Shown: positions 8,028-18,034 of the stretch, piece by piece
Layout of the letters: every line of letters begins with the position of its first letter
Position numbering within the stretch: position 1 is the stretch's first letter
Source: Planctomycetota bacterium
GTDB lineage: Bacteria > Planctomycetota > GCA-002687715
Length of the DNA stretch: 59,297 bases
Assembly: GCA_002683135.1 (NCBI GenBank)
Contig: NYSS01000060.1
Span: forward strand, 1-59,297
Reading direction: 5' to 3'
Made by a program: the position numbers and the translations under genes
Notes under the pieces: generated by a model
The model's database searches: none
What the model saw: only the letters and a program-made list of their open reading frames with translations
What the model was told of the DNA's origin: nothing

Positions 8028-9242
8028 ATGAGCAAGATCAAAGTCGCGAATCCCATCGTCGAGATCGATGGTGACGAGATGACCCGGATCATCTGGGCGT
8101 TCATCAAGGACCGGTTGATCCTCCCGTATGTGGATGTCGAGCTTCTGTATTACGACCTCGGCATCGAGAAGCGGGACGAGACCGAGGATCAGATCACCGT
8201 CGACGCAGCCAATGCGATCAAGGAGCACGGGGTCGGGGTCAAGTGCGCGACCATCACGCCGGACGAGGAGCGCGTCGAGGAGTTCGGGTTGAAGCAGATG
8301 TGGCGGTCCCCCAACGGGACCATCCGCAACATCCTCGGTGGCACCGTGTTTCGCGAACCCATCATCTGCAAGAACGTCCCCCGCTTGGTACCGGGGTGGA
8401 CGAACTCCATGGTCATCGGCCGGCACGCTCACGGGGATCAGTATCGGGCAACCGACTTCCTCGTGCCCGGCCCGGGGAAGCTGACGATGACGTTCGATCC
8501 GGCGGACGGGACTCAATCGCAGACGTACGAGATCATGGACTTCACCGAGCCCGGGATCGCCATGGGCATGTACAACCTCGACGAGTCCATTCGCGGGTTC
8601 GCGCGCGCGTGCATGAATTATGGGCTGCAGCGACAGTGGCCCGTGTATCTGTCGACGAAGAACACGATCCTCAAGCGCTACGACGGGCGCTTCAAAGACA
8701 TCTTCCAGGACGTGTTCGATGCGGAGTTCAGGTCGGCCTTCGAGGACTCGGGCATCACCTACGAGCACCGACTCATCGACGACATGGTCGCGCAGGTGAT
8801 GAAGTGGAGCGGCGGGTTCATCTGGGCGTGCAAGAACTACGATGGCGACGTGCAGTCGGATACGGTGGCGCAGGGGTTCGGGTCTCTGGGCTTGATGACG
8901 TCCGTGTTGATGACGCCCGATGGGAACTGCGTCGAGGCGGAGGCGGCCCACGGGACCGTCACGCGCCACTATCGTGAGCACCAGAAGGGCAACCAGACCT
9001 CGACCAATCCCATCGCCTCAATCTTCGCGTGGACGCGGGGTCTCGAGCACCGTGGGCGTCAGGACGGCAACGCGGAACTTCAGCAGTTCGCGACGGACCT
9101 GGAGACCGTGTGCGTCGAGACCGTCGAGTCCGGCCACATGACCAAGGACCTGGCCTTGCTGGTGGGATCAGATACGCCGTTCCTCAGCACCCAGGAGTTC
9201 TTGGCGAAACTGGCCGAGAACCTGAAAGCCAAGCGAGGGTAG
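8028..9242 (+). CDS. icd: NADP-dependent isocitrate dehydrogenase, eukaryotic-type homodimer
   Basis: Oxidative decarboxylation of isocitrate to 2-oxoglutarate in the TCA cycle. The 404-residue sequence is of the eukaryotic IDH1/IDH2-like class: [14 protein letters not shown] at the start, [19 protein letters not shown] (substrate-binding Ser/Asn/Arg), then [14 protein letters not shown] and [20 protein letters not shown] with catalytic Tyr, Lys and Asp regions intact. [17 protein letters not shown] near residue 305 is the NADP-binding segment. ATG 8028 is chosen because it aligns with the family start; TTG 8016 is in frame but unlikely. Directly downstream are malate synthase and isocitrate lyase, so the branch point between the TCA cycle and the glyoxylate shunt is encoded together. 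Confidence 0.95.
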   Translation: MSKIKVANPIVEIDGDEMTRIIWAFIKDRLILPYVDVELLYYDLGIEKRDETEDQITVDAANAIKEHGVGVKCATITPDEERVEEFGLKQMWRSPNGTIRNILGGTVFREPIICKNVPRLVPGWTNSMVIGRHAHGDQYRATDFLVPGPGKLTMTFDPADGTQSQTYEIMDFTEPGIAMGMYNLDESIRGFARACMNYGLQRQWPVYLSTKNTILKRYDGRFKDIFQDVFDAEFRSAFEDSGITYEHRLIDDMVAQVMKWSGGFIWACKNYDGDVQSDTVAQGFGSLGLMTSVLMTPDGNCVEAEAAHGTVTRHYREHQKGNQTSTNPIASIFAWTRGLEHRGRQDGNAELQQFATDLETVCVETVESGHMTKDLALLVGSDTPFLSTQEFLAKLAENLKAKRG

Positions 9243-9247
9243 CGGGG

Positions 9248-9270
9248 CCGGGGGGCTGAGGTCCCCCCGG
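9248..9270 (+). terminator. GC hairpin just after icd
   Basis: Perfect 8-bp stem CCGGGGGG / CCCCCCGG with a 7-base loop, starting 5 bases after the icd stop codon. There is no T-run after it, so termination would need help from a factor, or the hairpin may protect the mRNA 3' end. Confidence 0.4.
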
Positions 9271-9344
9271 GAGCGCTGCGGGAGGTCGTTGGGGGACCCC
9301 TGTGGGCTGGCGACCCGCTTCGCTCGATCCTGTCGGGCGCGCTG

Positions 9345-9404
9345 GATCCGGGGTCACCCCGGATCGATCTTTTCGCGCGCCTTTCCGCGCGGCGAAAGGC
9401 GCGC
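9345..9404. repeat. Two adjacent perfect inverted repeats between icd and malate synthase
   Basis: The first is GATCCGGGG / CCCCGGATC (9345-9353 and 9357-9365, 3-base loop), followed by GATCTTTTC. The second is GCGCGCCTTTC / GAAAGGCGCGC (9375-9385 and 9394-9404, 8-base loop). Together with the hairpin at 9248-9270 they fill much of the 288-base gap. They could be an icd terminator cluster or the leader structures of the glyoxylate genes. No protein-coding frame is evident in the gap. Confidence 0.5.
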
Positions 9405-9437
9405 CGAGAGGGTGCTTGAGGGTCTGCGAAGTTTCGC

Positions 9438-9467
9438 TTGACCGCGGCCGATTGCGTGATTTATTTC
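9438..9467 (+). promoter_or_regulatory. Candidate promoter for the aceB-aceA unit
   Basis: TTGACC at 9438-9443 matches five of six -35 bases. A T-rich block containing TTATTT / TATTTC at 9461-9467 is 17-18 bases downstream. A transcript would begin near 9474, about 55 bases before the malate synthase ATG. Confidence 0.35.
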
Positions 9468-9530
9468 CACGCGCAAGACACACGGATCGCTGCCCTCGCC
9501 TCGCCCTACCCGCTCTGGATCACGCCCGCT

Positions 9531-11162
9531 ATGACTCCACCGCCCTCCTCTGTCGCGTCTGCTCTTCCGCGCCTGCATGGCCTCACTGTTGGCGATTCTA
9601 CGGATGCCTCCCGGGTGGCCCGGCTCTTGCCTGCGGGTGCTCGTGACCTGTTGGTGAATGTCCACCGAGCGTTCGCGAGCGAGCGTCGTGGGCTGCTCGA
9701 GGCGCGCCTGCGTCGCCAGGATGCGTGGGACTCCGGTGAGCTGCCCGAGCGACCGGCGGACGCCCCGGTCGAGGCGACCGGTGACTGGCGGGTGGCGGCC
9801 CTACCCGAGGACCTGATGCGCCGCCGCGTGGAGATCACCGGTCCCGCCAATGACCCGAAGATGGTCATCAACATGCTGAGTCGCGGCGCCGACGGCCAGA
9901 TGTCCGACGCCGCCATGCTCGATTTCGAGGACTCGATGAAGCCGACCTGGGAGAACGTGCTGGCCGGCTTTGAGAATCTCACGCTCGCTGTCCGCGGTGA
10001 GCTCACGGTCGAGCGCCCGGGAAAGACGTACAGGATCAACCCGGACGACATGCCGTTGCTCATGGTCCGCGTTCGTGGGCTCCACATGGAGGAGGCGAAC
10101 ATCCTCGTCGACGGGGCGCCGATCGCCGCCGGGCTGTTCGACCTTGTCCTCGCCGCCTACCACACGGCAAAGGAGCTCGTCGCGCAGGGTAAGACGCCGA
10201 AGATCTATGTGCCCAAGTGCGAGCACTTCAAGGAGGCGCGCTGGTGGAACCGCCTCTTCGACCACGTCGAAGCTGAGATGGGCCTGCCGATCGGTACGAT
10301 CCGGACGACCTTCCTCATCGAAACCTTGCCTGCCGCGTTGCAGGTCGAGGAGATCCTCTACGAGCTGCGCTCGCGCGCCGCTGGGCTCAACGTCGGGCGT
10401 TGGGACAAGATCTTCAGCGACATCAAGGTGTTGGCCAAACATCCGGACCGCGTGCTTGCTGACCGCGGGACGATCGGCATGGACCGACCCTGGATGGGCG
10501 CCTATGCGCGGCGCTTGATCCACGTCTGCCATCGCCATGGGGCGTTCGCCATGGGTGGAATGGCGGCCTTCACGCCCGGGAGCGACGCCGCGACGCGCGA
10601 CGCCCAGACCCGCAAGGTGGTCGAGGACAAGCGCCTGGAAGCGGCCATGGGCCATGACGGTTGCTGGGTATCCCACCCCTACTTCATCGGTCCGGCGCTG
10701 TCGGCATTCGAATCCGATCACCAACTCGAGGTCCTCCCGGTCTCGCCCGCTGACGTGGAGCTGTTGCCGCGGTCCACAGGGCCCCGAACTCTCGGCGGCC
10801 TCCGCAAGAACGCCGCCGTCACGATCGCGTATCTGAAGGGGTGGAGCGAGGGGAAGGGCTGTGTCGCATGGGACGGTCTCATGGAAGACCTGGCGACGCT
10901 GGAGATCTCGCGTGCGCAAACGTGGCAGTGGTTGCGCCATCGTGTGCGCCTGGACGACGGGGCCACGGTCACGCCCAGCCTCGTCCGTCGGGTACTGGAC
11001 CAGGAGCTGCTCTCCATAGCGAAGAAGGTCCGGGATCAGATGCCAGAGCAGCCAGAGCAACCCGTCCGCGATCAAATCCGACGCTTCGCCCTCGCGCGGC
11101 GTCGTGCTGAGGCCCTCTTTCTAGAGCGCAATTTCCGACCCTTCCTTACGACTGGCCGCTGA
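9531..11162 (+). CDS. aceB: Malate synthase A
   Basis: Condenses glyoxylate and acetyl-CoA to malate, the second step of the glyoxylate shunt. Isoform A signatures: [19 protein letters not shown] near residue 97, [17 protein letters not shown] (Mg-binding loop region), then [19 protein letters not shown] and [15 protein letters not shown] with catalytic Arg/Glu region, and GGMAAFTPG near 345. At 543 residues it is close to the usual 530-540. ATG 9531 is preferred; an in-frame TTG at 9438 would add 31 residues and lies inside the likely promoter. Isocitrate lyase follows after 29 bases in the same direction, so the two are probably co-transcribed. Confidence 0.93.
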   Translation: MTPPPSSVASALPRLHGLTVGDSTDASRVARLLPAGARDLLVNVHRAFASERRGLLEARLRRQDAWDSGELPERPADAPVEATGDWRVAALPEDLMRRRVEITGPANDPKMVINMLSRGADGQMSDAAMLDFEDSMKPTWENVLAGFENLTLAVRGELTVERPGKTYRINPDDMPLLMVRVRGLHMEEANILVDGAPIAAGLFDLVLAAYHTAKELVAQGKTPKIYVPKCEHFKEARWWNRLFDHVEAEMGLPIGTIRTTFLIETLPAALQVEEILYELRSRAAGLNVGRWDKIFSDIKVLAKHPDRVLADRGTIGMDRPWMGAYARRLIHVCHRHGAFAMGGMAAFTPGSDAATRDAQTRKVVEDKRLEAAMGHDGCWVSHPYFIGPALSAFESDHQLEVLPVSPADVELLPRSTGPRTLGGLRKNAAVTIAYLKGWSEGKGCVAWDGLMEDLATLEISRAQTWQWLRHRVRLDDGATVTPSLVRRVLDQELLSIAKKVRDQMPEQPEQPVRDQIRRFALARRRAEALFLERNFRPFLTTGR

Positions 11163-11191
11163 GTCGACGACGCAATTTTCGGAGACGTTTT

Positions 11192-12499
11192 GTGCACACC
11201 ATGTCACCACACAAAGACGACCCTCGTGCGCGCCTCGAGCGCGATTGGCAGCGCCTCGCGCGCTGGAATGGTGTCACCCGCAGTTACACAGCTGAGGAGG
11301 TGGTGCGGGTCCGCAATTCGTTCGCTGTCCGCCACACGTTGGCGGAGCGAGGGGCAGAGCGCCTCTGGCGCCTGCTGACCGAGGAGGACTTCGTGCCGGC
11401 GCTCGGTGCGCTCACGGGTAATCAGGCCTTGCAGCAGGTCAAGGCTGGGCTGCAGGCGATTTACCTCTCCGGCTGGCAGGTCGCGGCCGATGCGAACCTG
11501 GCGGGACAGATGTACCCGGACCAGAGCCTGTATCCGTCCAATAGCGTCCCCGAGGTGGTCAAGCGGATCAACGCGACGCTCCTGCGTGCCGACCAGATTC
11601 ACCACGCCGAGGGGGACGATTCAGTCGACTGGATGGTGCCGATCGTCGCCGACGCGGAGGCCGGATTCGGCGGAGCGCTCCACGCGTTCGAGCTCACCAA
11701 GTCTCTCATCGAGGCGGGGGTCTCTGGAGTCCATTTTGAAGACCAGCTCGCGTCGGAGAAGAAATGCGGTCACATGGGCGGCAAGGTCCTGGTGCCGACG
11801 GCCCAGGCGCAGCAGATGCTGACCGCGGCTCGCCTCGCCACGGACGTGATGGATGTGCCGACGGTGCTCGTCGCCCGGACGGACGCGCACTCCGCGAGGC
11901 TGATCACCTCAGACGTGGATATCGCTGACCACCGCTTCCTCACGGGGGAGCGGACCTCGGATGGTTTCTTCCGCATCGACGGTGGGATAGACCAGGCGAT
12001 CGCTCGTGGGCTCGCCTACGCCCCCCTGGCGGATCTGGTCTGGTGTGAGACGTCTACGCCTGACATCGATGAGGCCAAGCGCTTCGCCGAGGCGATCCGG
12101 GCAGAGCATCCGGACCAGATGCTCGCGTATAACTGCTCGCCTTCGTTCAACTGGGCCCGCCACCTCGACGCGACCACCATCAAGATCTTCCAGCGTGAGC
12201 TTGGCGCCATGGGCTACAAGTTCCAATTCGTCACCCTCGCCGGGTTCCACGCGCTGAACCATGGGATGTTCACCCTCGCCCAGGACTACAAGCGCGACGG
12301 CATGATGGCGTACTCCGAGCTGCAGCAGCGTGAGTTTGCGTCGGAAGCTGACGGCTATACGGCCGTGCGTCACCAGCGCGAGGTCGGCACCGGCTACTTC
12401 GACCTCGTCAAGGACGTCATCACCGGGGGCGGGGCGGAGACGGGTGCGATGTCCGGCTCGACCGAGGAGGCACAGTTCGAGGGCCGGAAGGCCGTCTGA
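11192..12499 (+). CDS. aceA: Isocitrate lyase
   Basis: Splits isocitrate into glyoxylate and succinate, the first step of the glyoxylate shunt. The active-site loop [16 protein letters not shown] (about residues 188-203) has the catalytic Cys. [12 protein letters not shown] carries metal-binding Asp residues, and [11 protein letters not shown] is the conserved substrate-binding block near residue 312. Length (435) is normal for bacterial ICL. GTG 11192 has GGAG 7 bases upstream; ATG 11201 is 3 codons in and is too far from that RBS. It converges with cstA across a 32-base gap in which I see no clear terminator. Confidence 0.95.
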   Translation: MHTMSPHKDDPRARLERDWQRLARWNGVTRSYTAEEVVRVRNSFAVRHTLAERGAERLWRLLTEEDFVPALGALTGNQALQQVKAGLQAIYLSGWQVAADANLAGQMYPDQSLYPSNSVPEVVKRINATLLRADQIHHAEGDDSVDWMVPIVADAEAGFGGALHAFELTKSLIEAGVSGVHFEDQLASEKKCGHMGGKVLVPTAQAQQMLTAARLATDVMDVPTVLVARTDAHSARLITSDVDIADHRFLTGERTSDGFFRIDGGIDQAIARGLAYAPLADLVWCETSTPDIDEAKRFAEAIRAEHPDQMLAYNCSPSFNWARHLDATTIKIFQRELGAMGYKFQFVTLAGFHALNHGMFTLAQDYKRDGMMAYSELQQREFASEADGYTAVRHQREVGTGYFDLVKDVITGGGAETGAMSGSTEEAQFEGRKAV

Positions 12500-12531
12500 C
12501 CTCCCGCTGGCCGAGGCCGTTCGAGGGCGCG

Positions 12532-14256
12532 TCAGGCGTCCTCGGATGGCCCGGAGAAGACGTCCATGCTCTCGATCGGCTCTTCGTCAATGAGCGTCCG
12601 CCGCGTCGCGAGCACGGCCTCGACCACGAGCCACGTGGCTAGCAGCAGCAGGGAGGCGCCGACCGTCAGCAGCGGCCACAGCGTGCCCTCGTCGAAGGAC
12701 CAGTCATTGGAGAAGCTGCCCAGGTTGAACACCATCGCGATGATCGACGTGGACAGCATGAAGATCATGGGGATGCCTGTGAACCACGGGTTGCGTCGGC
12801 GCTGCATCAGGTAGAGCGTCACGGTGAGCAGGGTCAGGCCAGCCAGGATCTGGTTCGTTGTCCCGAACAGGCTCCAGAGTGCCAGCCCGGCGGGTTTACC
12901 GTCGACCTTGAAGAAGGCAAAGAACCCGATGGCCAGGACGGCCAGTGTCGTGGCGATGTAGCGGTTGCCGAGCTGCGGCACGCGGATCGACTCTCCGAGC
13001 TCGCTGATGTTGTAGCGCAGCAGCCGCGTCGCCGAGTCGAGCGTCGTCAGGGCGAACGACACCACCAGGACCGCGATGAAGGACTGGGCGATCGCCTCGC
13101 CGATTCCCAGGGATCCCAGGAAGCGGGCCGTGCCGGAGATGAAGTTGTCGAGGGGCGTCGCCTTCACCGCCTCCCAGGAGTGGTAGTGGGACTCCCATAC
13201 GCTCGCGGGAGATTGTTCGCCCAGCGCGATCCCGGCCGATGTGGCGAGGACCGCGAGCAGCCCCAGCATGCTCTCGCCGACCATGCCTCCGTAGCCAATG
13301 AACGGGGCGTCCGTCTCCTTGTTGATCTGCTTGGCCGTCGTGCCGGATGACACGAGGCCGTGGAAACCTGAGGCGGCGCCGCAGGCGATCGTGATGAAGA
13401 CAAAGGGGAAGATCGGCGGGGCGCCCTCCGGGGCGATGTTGAGGGCGGGGGCGGCGAATTCGGGGGCCGCCACGAAGAAGCCGACGTAGCCGAGGAAGAG
13501 CCCGAGATAGAGCAGCAGGGAGTTGAGGAAGTCGCGGGGTTGCAGCAGTGACCAGACGGGCAGCACCGACGCCGCGAACGCATAGATGAGCAGGATCGTC
13601 GACCAGGAGTCCCCGTCGATGCCCGTCACCGGGTTCTCCTTGCCGAGCCACACCAGTAGCAGCATGACGACGAACCCGACGGCGGTGAGCGGCCCGAGCC
13701 TGAAGCCGCGCTTGTAGACCATCCATCCGATGACCGCGGCGATCAGCATGATCCCGCCGGAGGGGATGACGGCGGTCCCATACTTGCCGGAGAACAGCTT
13801 CGAGATGTAGATGGTGAACACGCCCATGGCGAGGGCGATCCCGAAGAAGATGATCAGCAGGAACAGCAGCTTCGCCCGTGGACCGATGACGCCCTCGGCC
13901 ACCTTGCCGATCGAGACGCCGCGCGCGCGCATGGACACCACCAGGGCAGAGAAGTCGTGGACGCACCCAACGAGGACCGCGCCCAGTACCACCCACAACA
14001 TGGCTGGCCCCCATCCCCAGATGACGGCGACGGCGGGGCCGAGCATGGGCGCGAGCCCGGTGATCGATGCCCAGTGGTGGCCGAACAGGACGAAGCGGTT
14101 GGTCGGCACGAAGTCGACGCCGTCTTCCAGCGCGTGGGCCGGAGTGCGACGCTGATCATCGAGGGCGTAGACCCTGCGCCCGAGGTGCCGCGCGTAGAAA
14201 CGGAACGCGAGGCCGTAGATGATGAAGGCGCAGACGACAGCGAGTGCGGCGCTCAT
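12532..14256 (-). CDS. cstA: CstA family carbon starvation / pyruvate-peptide transporter
   Basis: A 574-residue polytopic inner-membrane protein of the CstA family, whose members take up pyruvate or peptides during carbon starvation. Family blocks are visible: YALDDQRRTPAHALEDGVDF and FVPTNRFVLFGHHWASITG near residues 30-65, GPAMLWVVLGAVLVGCVHDF, then FPFVFITIACGAASGFHGLVSSGTT in two pieces in the middle. About 14-16 hydrophobic segments can be counted. A C-terminal soluble tail of about 20 acidic residues ends the protein. No Shine-Dalgarno is seen; instead TATACT lies 8 bases upstream of the ATG. It follows htpG by 40 bases on the same strand. Confidence 0.9.
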   Translation of the reverse strand: MSAALAVVCAFIIYGLAFRFYARHLGRRVYALDDQRRTPAHALEDGVDFVPTNRFVLFGHHWASITGLAPMLGPAVAVIWGWGPAMLWVVLGAVLVGCVHDFSALVVSMRARGVSIGKVAEGVIGPRAKLLFLLIIFFGIALAMGVFTIYISKLFSGKYGTAVIPSGGIMLIAAVIGWMVYKRGFRLGPLTAVGFVVMLLLVWLGKENPVTGIDGDSWSTILLIYAFAASVLPVWSLLQPRDFLNSLLLYLGLFLGYVGFFVAAPEFAAPALNIAPEGAPPIFPFVFITIACGAASGFHGLVSSGTTAKQINKETDAPFIGYGGMVGESMLGLLAVLATSAGIALGEQSPASVWESHYHSWEAVKATPLDNFISGTARFLGSLGIGEAIAQSFIAVLVVSFALTTLDSATRLLRYNISELGESIRVPQLGNRYIATTLAVLAIGFFAFFKVDGKPAGLALWSLFGTTNQILAGLTLLTVTLYLMQRRRNPWFTGIPMIFMLSTSIIAMVFNLGSFSNDWSFDEGTLWPLLTVGASLLLLATWLVVEAVLATRRTLIDEEPIESMDVFSGPSEDA

Positions 14257-14264
14257 TGCCGAGG

Positions 14265-14270
14265 AGTATA
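14265..14270 (-). promoter_or_regulatory. -10 hexamer immediately upstream of cstA
   Basis: Minus-strand TATACT matches five of six -10 bases and ends 8 bases before the cstA ATG (14256). With no RBS present, this suggests a leaderless or near-leaderless transcript. No matching -35 is seen. Confidence 0.4.
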
Positions 14271-14296
14271 GGTTACCTGGGCCGTTGCCGCGTCGA

Positions 14297-16243
14297 TCAC
14301 TGCAGGGCCTGCTGCATCAGTTTGGTCATGCGGCGGGCGAAAGTCGCGGGATCGGCGATCGGGCTCCCCTCCGCCAGCAGCGCTTGATCGTGGAGCAGGC
14401 GGAACCAGTCCCCGACCTCTTCGCTGTCGCTATCGCCCGCGTGCATGAGGTGGAGCTTCTCAACGATCGGGTGGTCCGGATTGATCTCCAGGATCCGCTT
14501 CTGCTTGGGCATGTCCTGACCTTGTGCACGGAGCATGCGCTCGATGTGGGCGTGGACCCCACCCTCGGGCACCACCAGGCAGCACGGTGAATCGGTGAGC
14601 CGATCAGAGACCCGTACCTCCTCGATGTCGTCTTCGAGGACGGCCTTCGCTCGGCCACAGAGGTCCCCCAGCCGCTCCTTGTTCGCCTCCTTTTCCGCTT
14701 TCTCCTCTTCGGTCGCTTCTTTGGCGAGGTCGAGGTCGGCCTTCATCGCGGACTTGAGGGGCTTGCTGTCGAACTCGCGGATGCCCTCAACGGCCCACTC
14801 GTCGATCGGGTCCGTCATGTACAGGACCTCGGTGCCACGCTGCTTGAGAGCCTCGATGTGAGGGCTGTTCTCGACGGCGTCGCGGTTGGTCCCGAAGGCG
14901 TAGTAGATCGCGTCCTGGTCGTCGGGCATACGCTCTACGTACTCGCCGAGTGAGGTCAGCGCCTCGGTGGAGCTCGGCCACCGCGCCAGCTTCGCCAGCC
15001 GGTCCTTGTTCTCGAAGTCGGAGTGCAGTCCCTCCTTGAGGACCCGACCAAACTCACCCCAGAACGCGGCGTAGTCATCCTTGCGCTTGTCGGCCATCTG
15101 CTCGAGCGCTGCGAGCATCTTGTTCACCACCGTCTTGCGGATGCTGCGGACGGTGCGGTCCTCCTGCAGCAGCTCCCGTGACACGTTGAGGGGCAGGTCA
15201 TCCGAGTCGATGACTCCGCGGATGAAGCGCAGGTGATCCGGGATCAGGTCCTTGCAGTCCTCCATGATCATCACGCGCTTGACGTAGAGCCGAACTCCTT
15301 GACGCCGCTCGCGCTCGAAGAGGTCCCACGGGGCCTGCTTCGGCACGTAGAGCAGCCCCGTATATGAGGTCGTCCCCTCGATCTGGAAGTGCAGGGTCTC
15401 CACGGGCTCGTCGTGCGCGTGCGCGATGTGCCTGTAGAACTCCAGGTACTCATCGTCCTTGATCTCGGAGCGTGGGCGCCGCCAGAGCGCCGAGGCCGTG
15501 TTTATGGTCTCGTCCTTCGTGACGGTCTTCTTGTCGTCGTCCTCTCCCTCCTCCCGTGTGACCTCCAGGAGGATGGGCCAACTCACGAAGTCCGAGTATT
15601 TGCGAACGAGCTCCTTGAGGCGCCACTCGTCGAGGAACTCGTGGTGATCGTCTTTAAGATGGAGACAGATTTCGGTGCCGCGGGTCGTCCACTCGGGGGC
15701 CTCTTCCACGGTGAAGGTGCCCTTGGCCTCGGAGGCCCATCGCCACCCGCTCTGCCCGTCGCCGGCGGCCAGGGTCCGGACCTCGACCCGATCGGCGACG
15801 AGGAACGCGCTGTAGAACCCGACGCCGAACTGGCCGATGAGGTCGACCCCGGAGGCGTCACCCTCGGTCGGCTTCTGTCCCGACATCGCCTGGAGAAACC
15901 CGCGGGATCCGGAGTGCGCGATGGTGCCCAGGTTGTCGACGACCTCGTCTCGGGTCATGCCGACGCCGGTGTCGATGATCGTGAGCGTCTTCGCTTCGCG
16001 GTCGGGTACGAGCTGGATCTCCAGGTCCCCCTCGCCCTCCATGAGTTCCTCTTCCGTGACGGCGCGGAAGCGCAGCTTGTCCAGGGCGTCGGCCGCATTG
16101 GAGATCAGCTCACGGAGGAAGATCTCCCGGTGGCTGTACAGGGAGTTGATGACGATATCGAGGACCTGATTGACCTCGGCCCGGAAGCTGTGCTGGTTGT
16201 CTGCCGGGGTGGCCTCGGCTTCGCGCTGGGTTTCTTCGCTCAT
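14297..16243 (-). CDS. htpG: Molecular chaperone HtpG (Hsp90)
   Basis: ATP-dependent cytosolic chaperone, 648 residues (family about 620-650). The GHKL ATPase domain has LRELISNAADALDKLRF (Asn-Ala-Asp helix), IDTGVGMTRDEVVDNLGTIA (DxGxG box) and IGQFGVGFYSAFLVADRV. The middle domain has RGVIDSDDLPLNVSRELLQ with the catalytic Arg region. A charged EEEKAEKEANKERLGDL linker precedes the C-terminal dimerisation domain. AAGGAG sits 6 bases upstream of the ATG, a strong RBS. It lies 71 bases downstream of the alpha/alpha-barrel protein and upstream of cstA. Confidence 0.96.
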   Translation of the reverse strand: MSEETQREAEATPADNQHSFRAEVNQVLDIVINSLYSHREIFLRELISNAADALDKLRFRAVTEEELMEGEGDLEIQLVPDREAKTLTIIDTGVGMTRDEVVDNLGTIAHSGSRGFLQAMSGQKPTEGDASGVDLIGQFGVGFYSAFLVADRVEVRTLAAGDGQSGWRWASEAKGTFTVEEAPEWTTRGTEICLHLKDDHHEFLDEWRLKELVRKYSDFVSWPILLEVTREEGEDDDKKTVTKDETINTASALWRRPRSEIKDDEYLEFYRHIAHAHDEPVETLHFQIEGTTSYTGLLYVPKQAPWDLFERERRQGVRLYVKRVMIMEDCKDLIPDHLRFIRGVIDSDDLPLNVSRELLQEDRTVRSIRKTVVNKMLAALEQMADKRKDDYAAFWGEFGRVLKEGLHSDFENKDRLAKLARWPSSTEALTSLGEYVERMPDDQDAIYYAFGTNRDAVENSPHIEALKQRGTEVLYMTDPIDEWAVEGIREFDSKPLKSAMKADLDLAKEATEEEKAEKEANKERLGDLCGRAKAVLEDDIEEVRVSDRLTDSPCCLVVPEGGVHAHIERMLRAQGQDMPKQKRILEINPDHPIVEKLHLMHAGDSDSEEVGDWFRLLHDQALLAEGSPIADPATFARRMTKLMQQALQ

Positions 16244-16314
16244 GGGTACTCCTTGGGAACCACCATGTTGTCGCAGGAAGATCCCGCATCAAGGACCTGC
16301 GGGTTTATGGCCGT

Positions 16315-18033
16315 TCAGGGACGGAGGACGGCCTCGCCGTCGCCGGCCCGCAGCGTCTTGGAGATCGTCATCCCGCCTGCCTTCGGTTCGACCCCATATG
16401 CGCTCGCCGCGATCCTCTGGTCGAGGTCGGGTCGGGTGCCGTCCTCCAGGCGGACGGGGCCGTCGAGGACGAGCCAGAAGCGATGCTGGGGGGCCACGCG
16501 GTCGAATACGAGGGTGTCCTCGATCTGGATGTGGTCATCATGGAAGCGGACCCGGCGTGTCAGCTTCCAGGGGCTCTTGCCTGCGGCGATCCCGGCGGCT
16601 GATTGATTCAGCGCCGTGCCCTTCTTGGCTCGCCACTTGTCAATGGCCCAGCGGGCCCAGCGGTGACCCGCGGGCAGTGACGTGGCCGCCCGTAGCCCGA
16701 CTCGGGCCCAGTACGGCGGCATGACGAAGCCGGTCTTGACGATGGGGGCGTCGCAGCTGAGCGTGTCCCCGTCCCATGACGCCTCCACATCGAGCGCGTA
16801 GCGCGCGTTTCGGTAGGTCGCCCGACCCGCACGGAGGGCGTACCCACGGTCGACCACGGGGTCCATGAAGCCGGCTCCGTCGCGGAAGGCCACACGGACG
16901 AGGCCGCCGTGGCAGGGCGCCACCCACGCGACGTATGCGGGGCGCGCCACGGCCAGGAGCTTGGCGCCTTCGAACCACTGTGTGTCCCGCTCGCGCTGGA
17001 GGAGGAGCGGCGCCGCGGCCGCGGTCCTCACGTTGTTGTCCAGGTCGCGACGTTCGAGGGTCCCTGACTGCAGCAGGGCCGCGAGGAGAGGCTGGTAAGC
17101 GTATCGCGATAGGCGCAGGTCGTCCTTCAGCGTGGAGGCGACGTTGCGAGGTCCGTCGACCTCACCGTCCATCCACGCGAGGGCGGCCGCCGCGACGCCG
17201 TCGTGGGCCGCGAGCGCGACGGTGGCCACGCGCGAAAAGTACGGGTTGCTGCAGATGCCGTATTCGGCGCCCGTCGTCAGGTCAGGATGTAAGAACTCGG
17301 CGGCGAATCGATAAGCGCGCTGGGCCTCGGGTAGGAAGCGTGTCTCACCCGTGAGCACCGCGTGCATCGCGAGGTACTCGGTCAGCAAGAACGTGTATCC
17401 GAGGTCGAGCCCCGAGATCTCCTTCGACCACCCCTCGGCGTGCATCCGATCAACGATGCGCTGGGCGTTTCTCGACGCGGCATCCAGGTACTCGTCGTTC
17501 CCCGTGACGCGGCCGATGGCTCCCAGGGCGGCGACGCCGACGGCTTGATGATTTGTCTTAAACCAGTCGTCGTGGCTCGATAGCCAGTCACCGCAGCGGC
17601 AGAGGGCCCGGCGCACGGTCTCACCCAGGTCACCTTTGAGCTCGTCGCCGAGCGCCTCCGTGGCCAGCGCCATGGCGTAGCTGGAGAACGCGGTCGTCGC
17701 GTATCCGTGTTCGTTGCGGTACCACTCGTCGAACGTCCCGTCCGTGTGCTGTTGGCGGGTCCAGAAGCCGATGGCGCGGAGTGCGCCGTGCAGGACCTCT
17801 CGGTCACCCTGCCACCGGTTGTCGGGGAATGGATACCGCCACGCCCACGCCAACGCGAGCGCGGCTTCCTGCCGCCGCATGTCCGCGACGTCCGAGCTCT
17901 TGTCGCGCCAGTACGCGGGATGCATGCACCCGCGCATGGGCGAGTCCGGGTCGCGATCCTGCAGCGTCAGCAAGCGAGGCACCTGGGAGAGCACCTCCCC
18001 GACGATGTCTTTCAGGTCGTTGCAGAGGTCCAC
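16315..18033 (-). CDS. Alpha/alpha-barrel protein, possible polysaccharide lyase or hydrolase
   Basis: A 572-residue protein with no signal peptide. The first about 340 residues have a repeated helix-pair pattern typical of alpha/alpha toroids, with phrases such as GFWTRQQHTDGTFDEWYRNE and YFSRVATVALAAHD. The last about 200 residues are beta-rich (RRVRFHDDHIQIEDTLVF) and resemble the beta-sandwich that ends heparinase II/III-type lyases. This is a fold-level guess, not a family assignment. The GTG start is separated by 1 base from the upstream glycosyltransferase stop, with GGAG 7 bases upstream, so it is in one operon with the glycosyltransferase and the ChbG-like deacetylase. A role in trimming or editing the same surface glycan is inferred from that. 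Confidence 0.6.
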   Translation of the reverse strand: MDLCNDLKDIVGEVLSQVPRLLTLQDRDPDSPMRGCMHPAYWRDKSSDVADMRRQEAALALAWAWRYPFPDNRWQGDREVLHGALRAIGFWTRQQHTDGTFDEWYRNEHGYATTAFSSYAMALATEALGDELKGDLGETVRRALCRCGDWLSSHDDWFKTNHQAVGVAALGAIGRVTGNDEYLDAASRNAQRIVDRMHAEGWSKEISGLDLGYTFLLTEYLAMHAVLTGETRFLPEAQRAYRFAAEFLHPDLTTGAEYGICSNPYFSRVATVALAAHDGVAAAALAWMDGEVDGPRNVASTLKDDLRLSRYAYQPLLAALLQSGTLERRDLDNNVRTAAAAPLLLQRERDTQWFEGAKLLAVARPAYVAWVAPCHGGLVRVAFRDGAGFMDPVVDRGYALRAGRATYRNARYALDVEASWDGDTLSCDAPIVKTGFVMPPYWARVGLRAATSLPAGHRWARWAIDKWRAKKGTALNQSAAGIAAGKSPWKLTRRVRFHDDHIQIEDTLVFDRVAPQHRFWLVLDGPVRLEDGTRPDLDQRIAASAYGVEPKAGGMTISKTLRAGDGEAVLRP

Positions 18034-18034
18034 G

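Noticed and set aside
9801..11075. 424-codon minus-strand frame opposite malate synthase
   Set aside because: No motif; malate synthase signatures on the plus strand are unambiguous.
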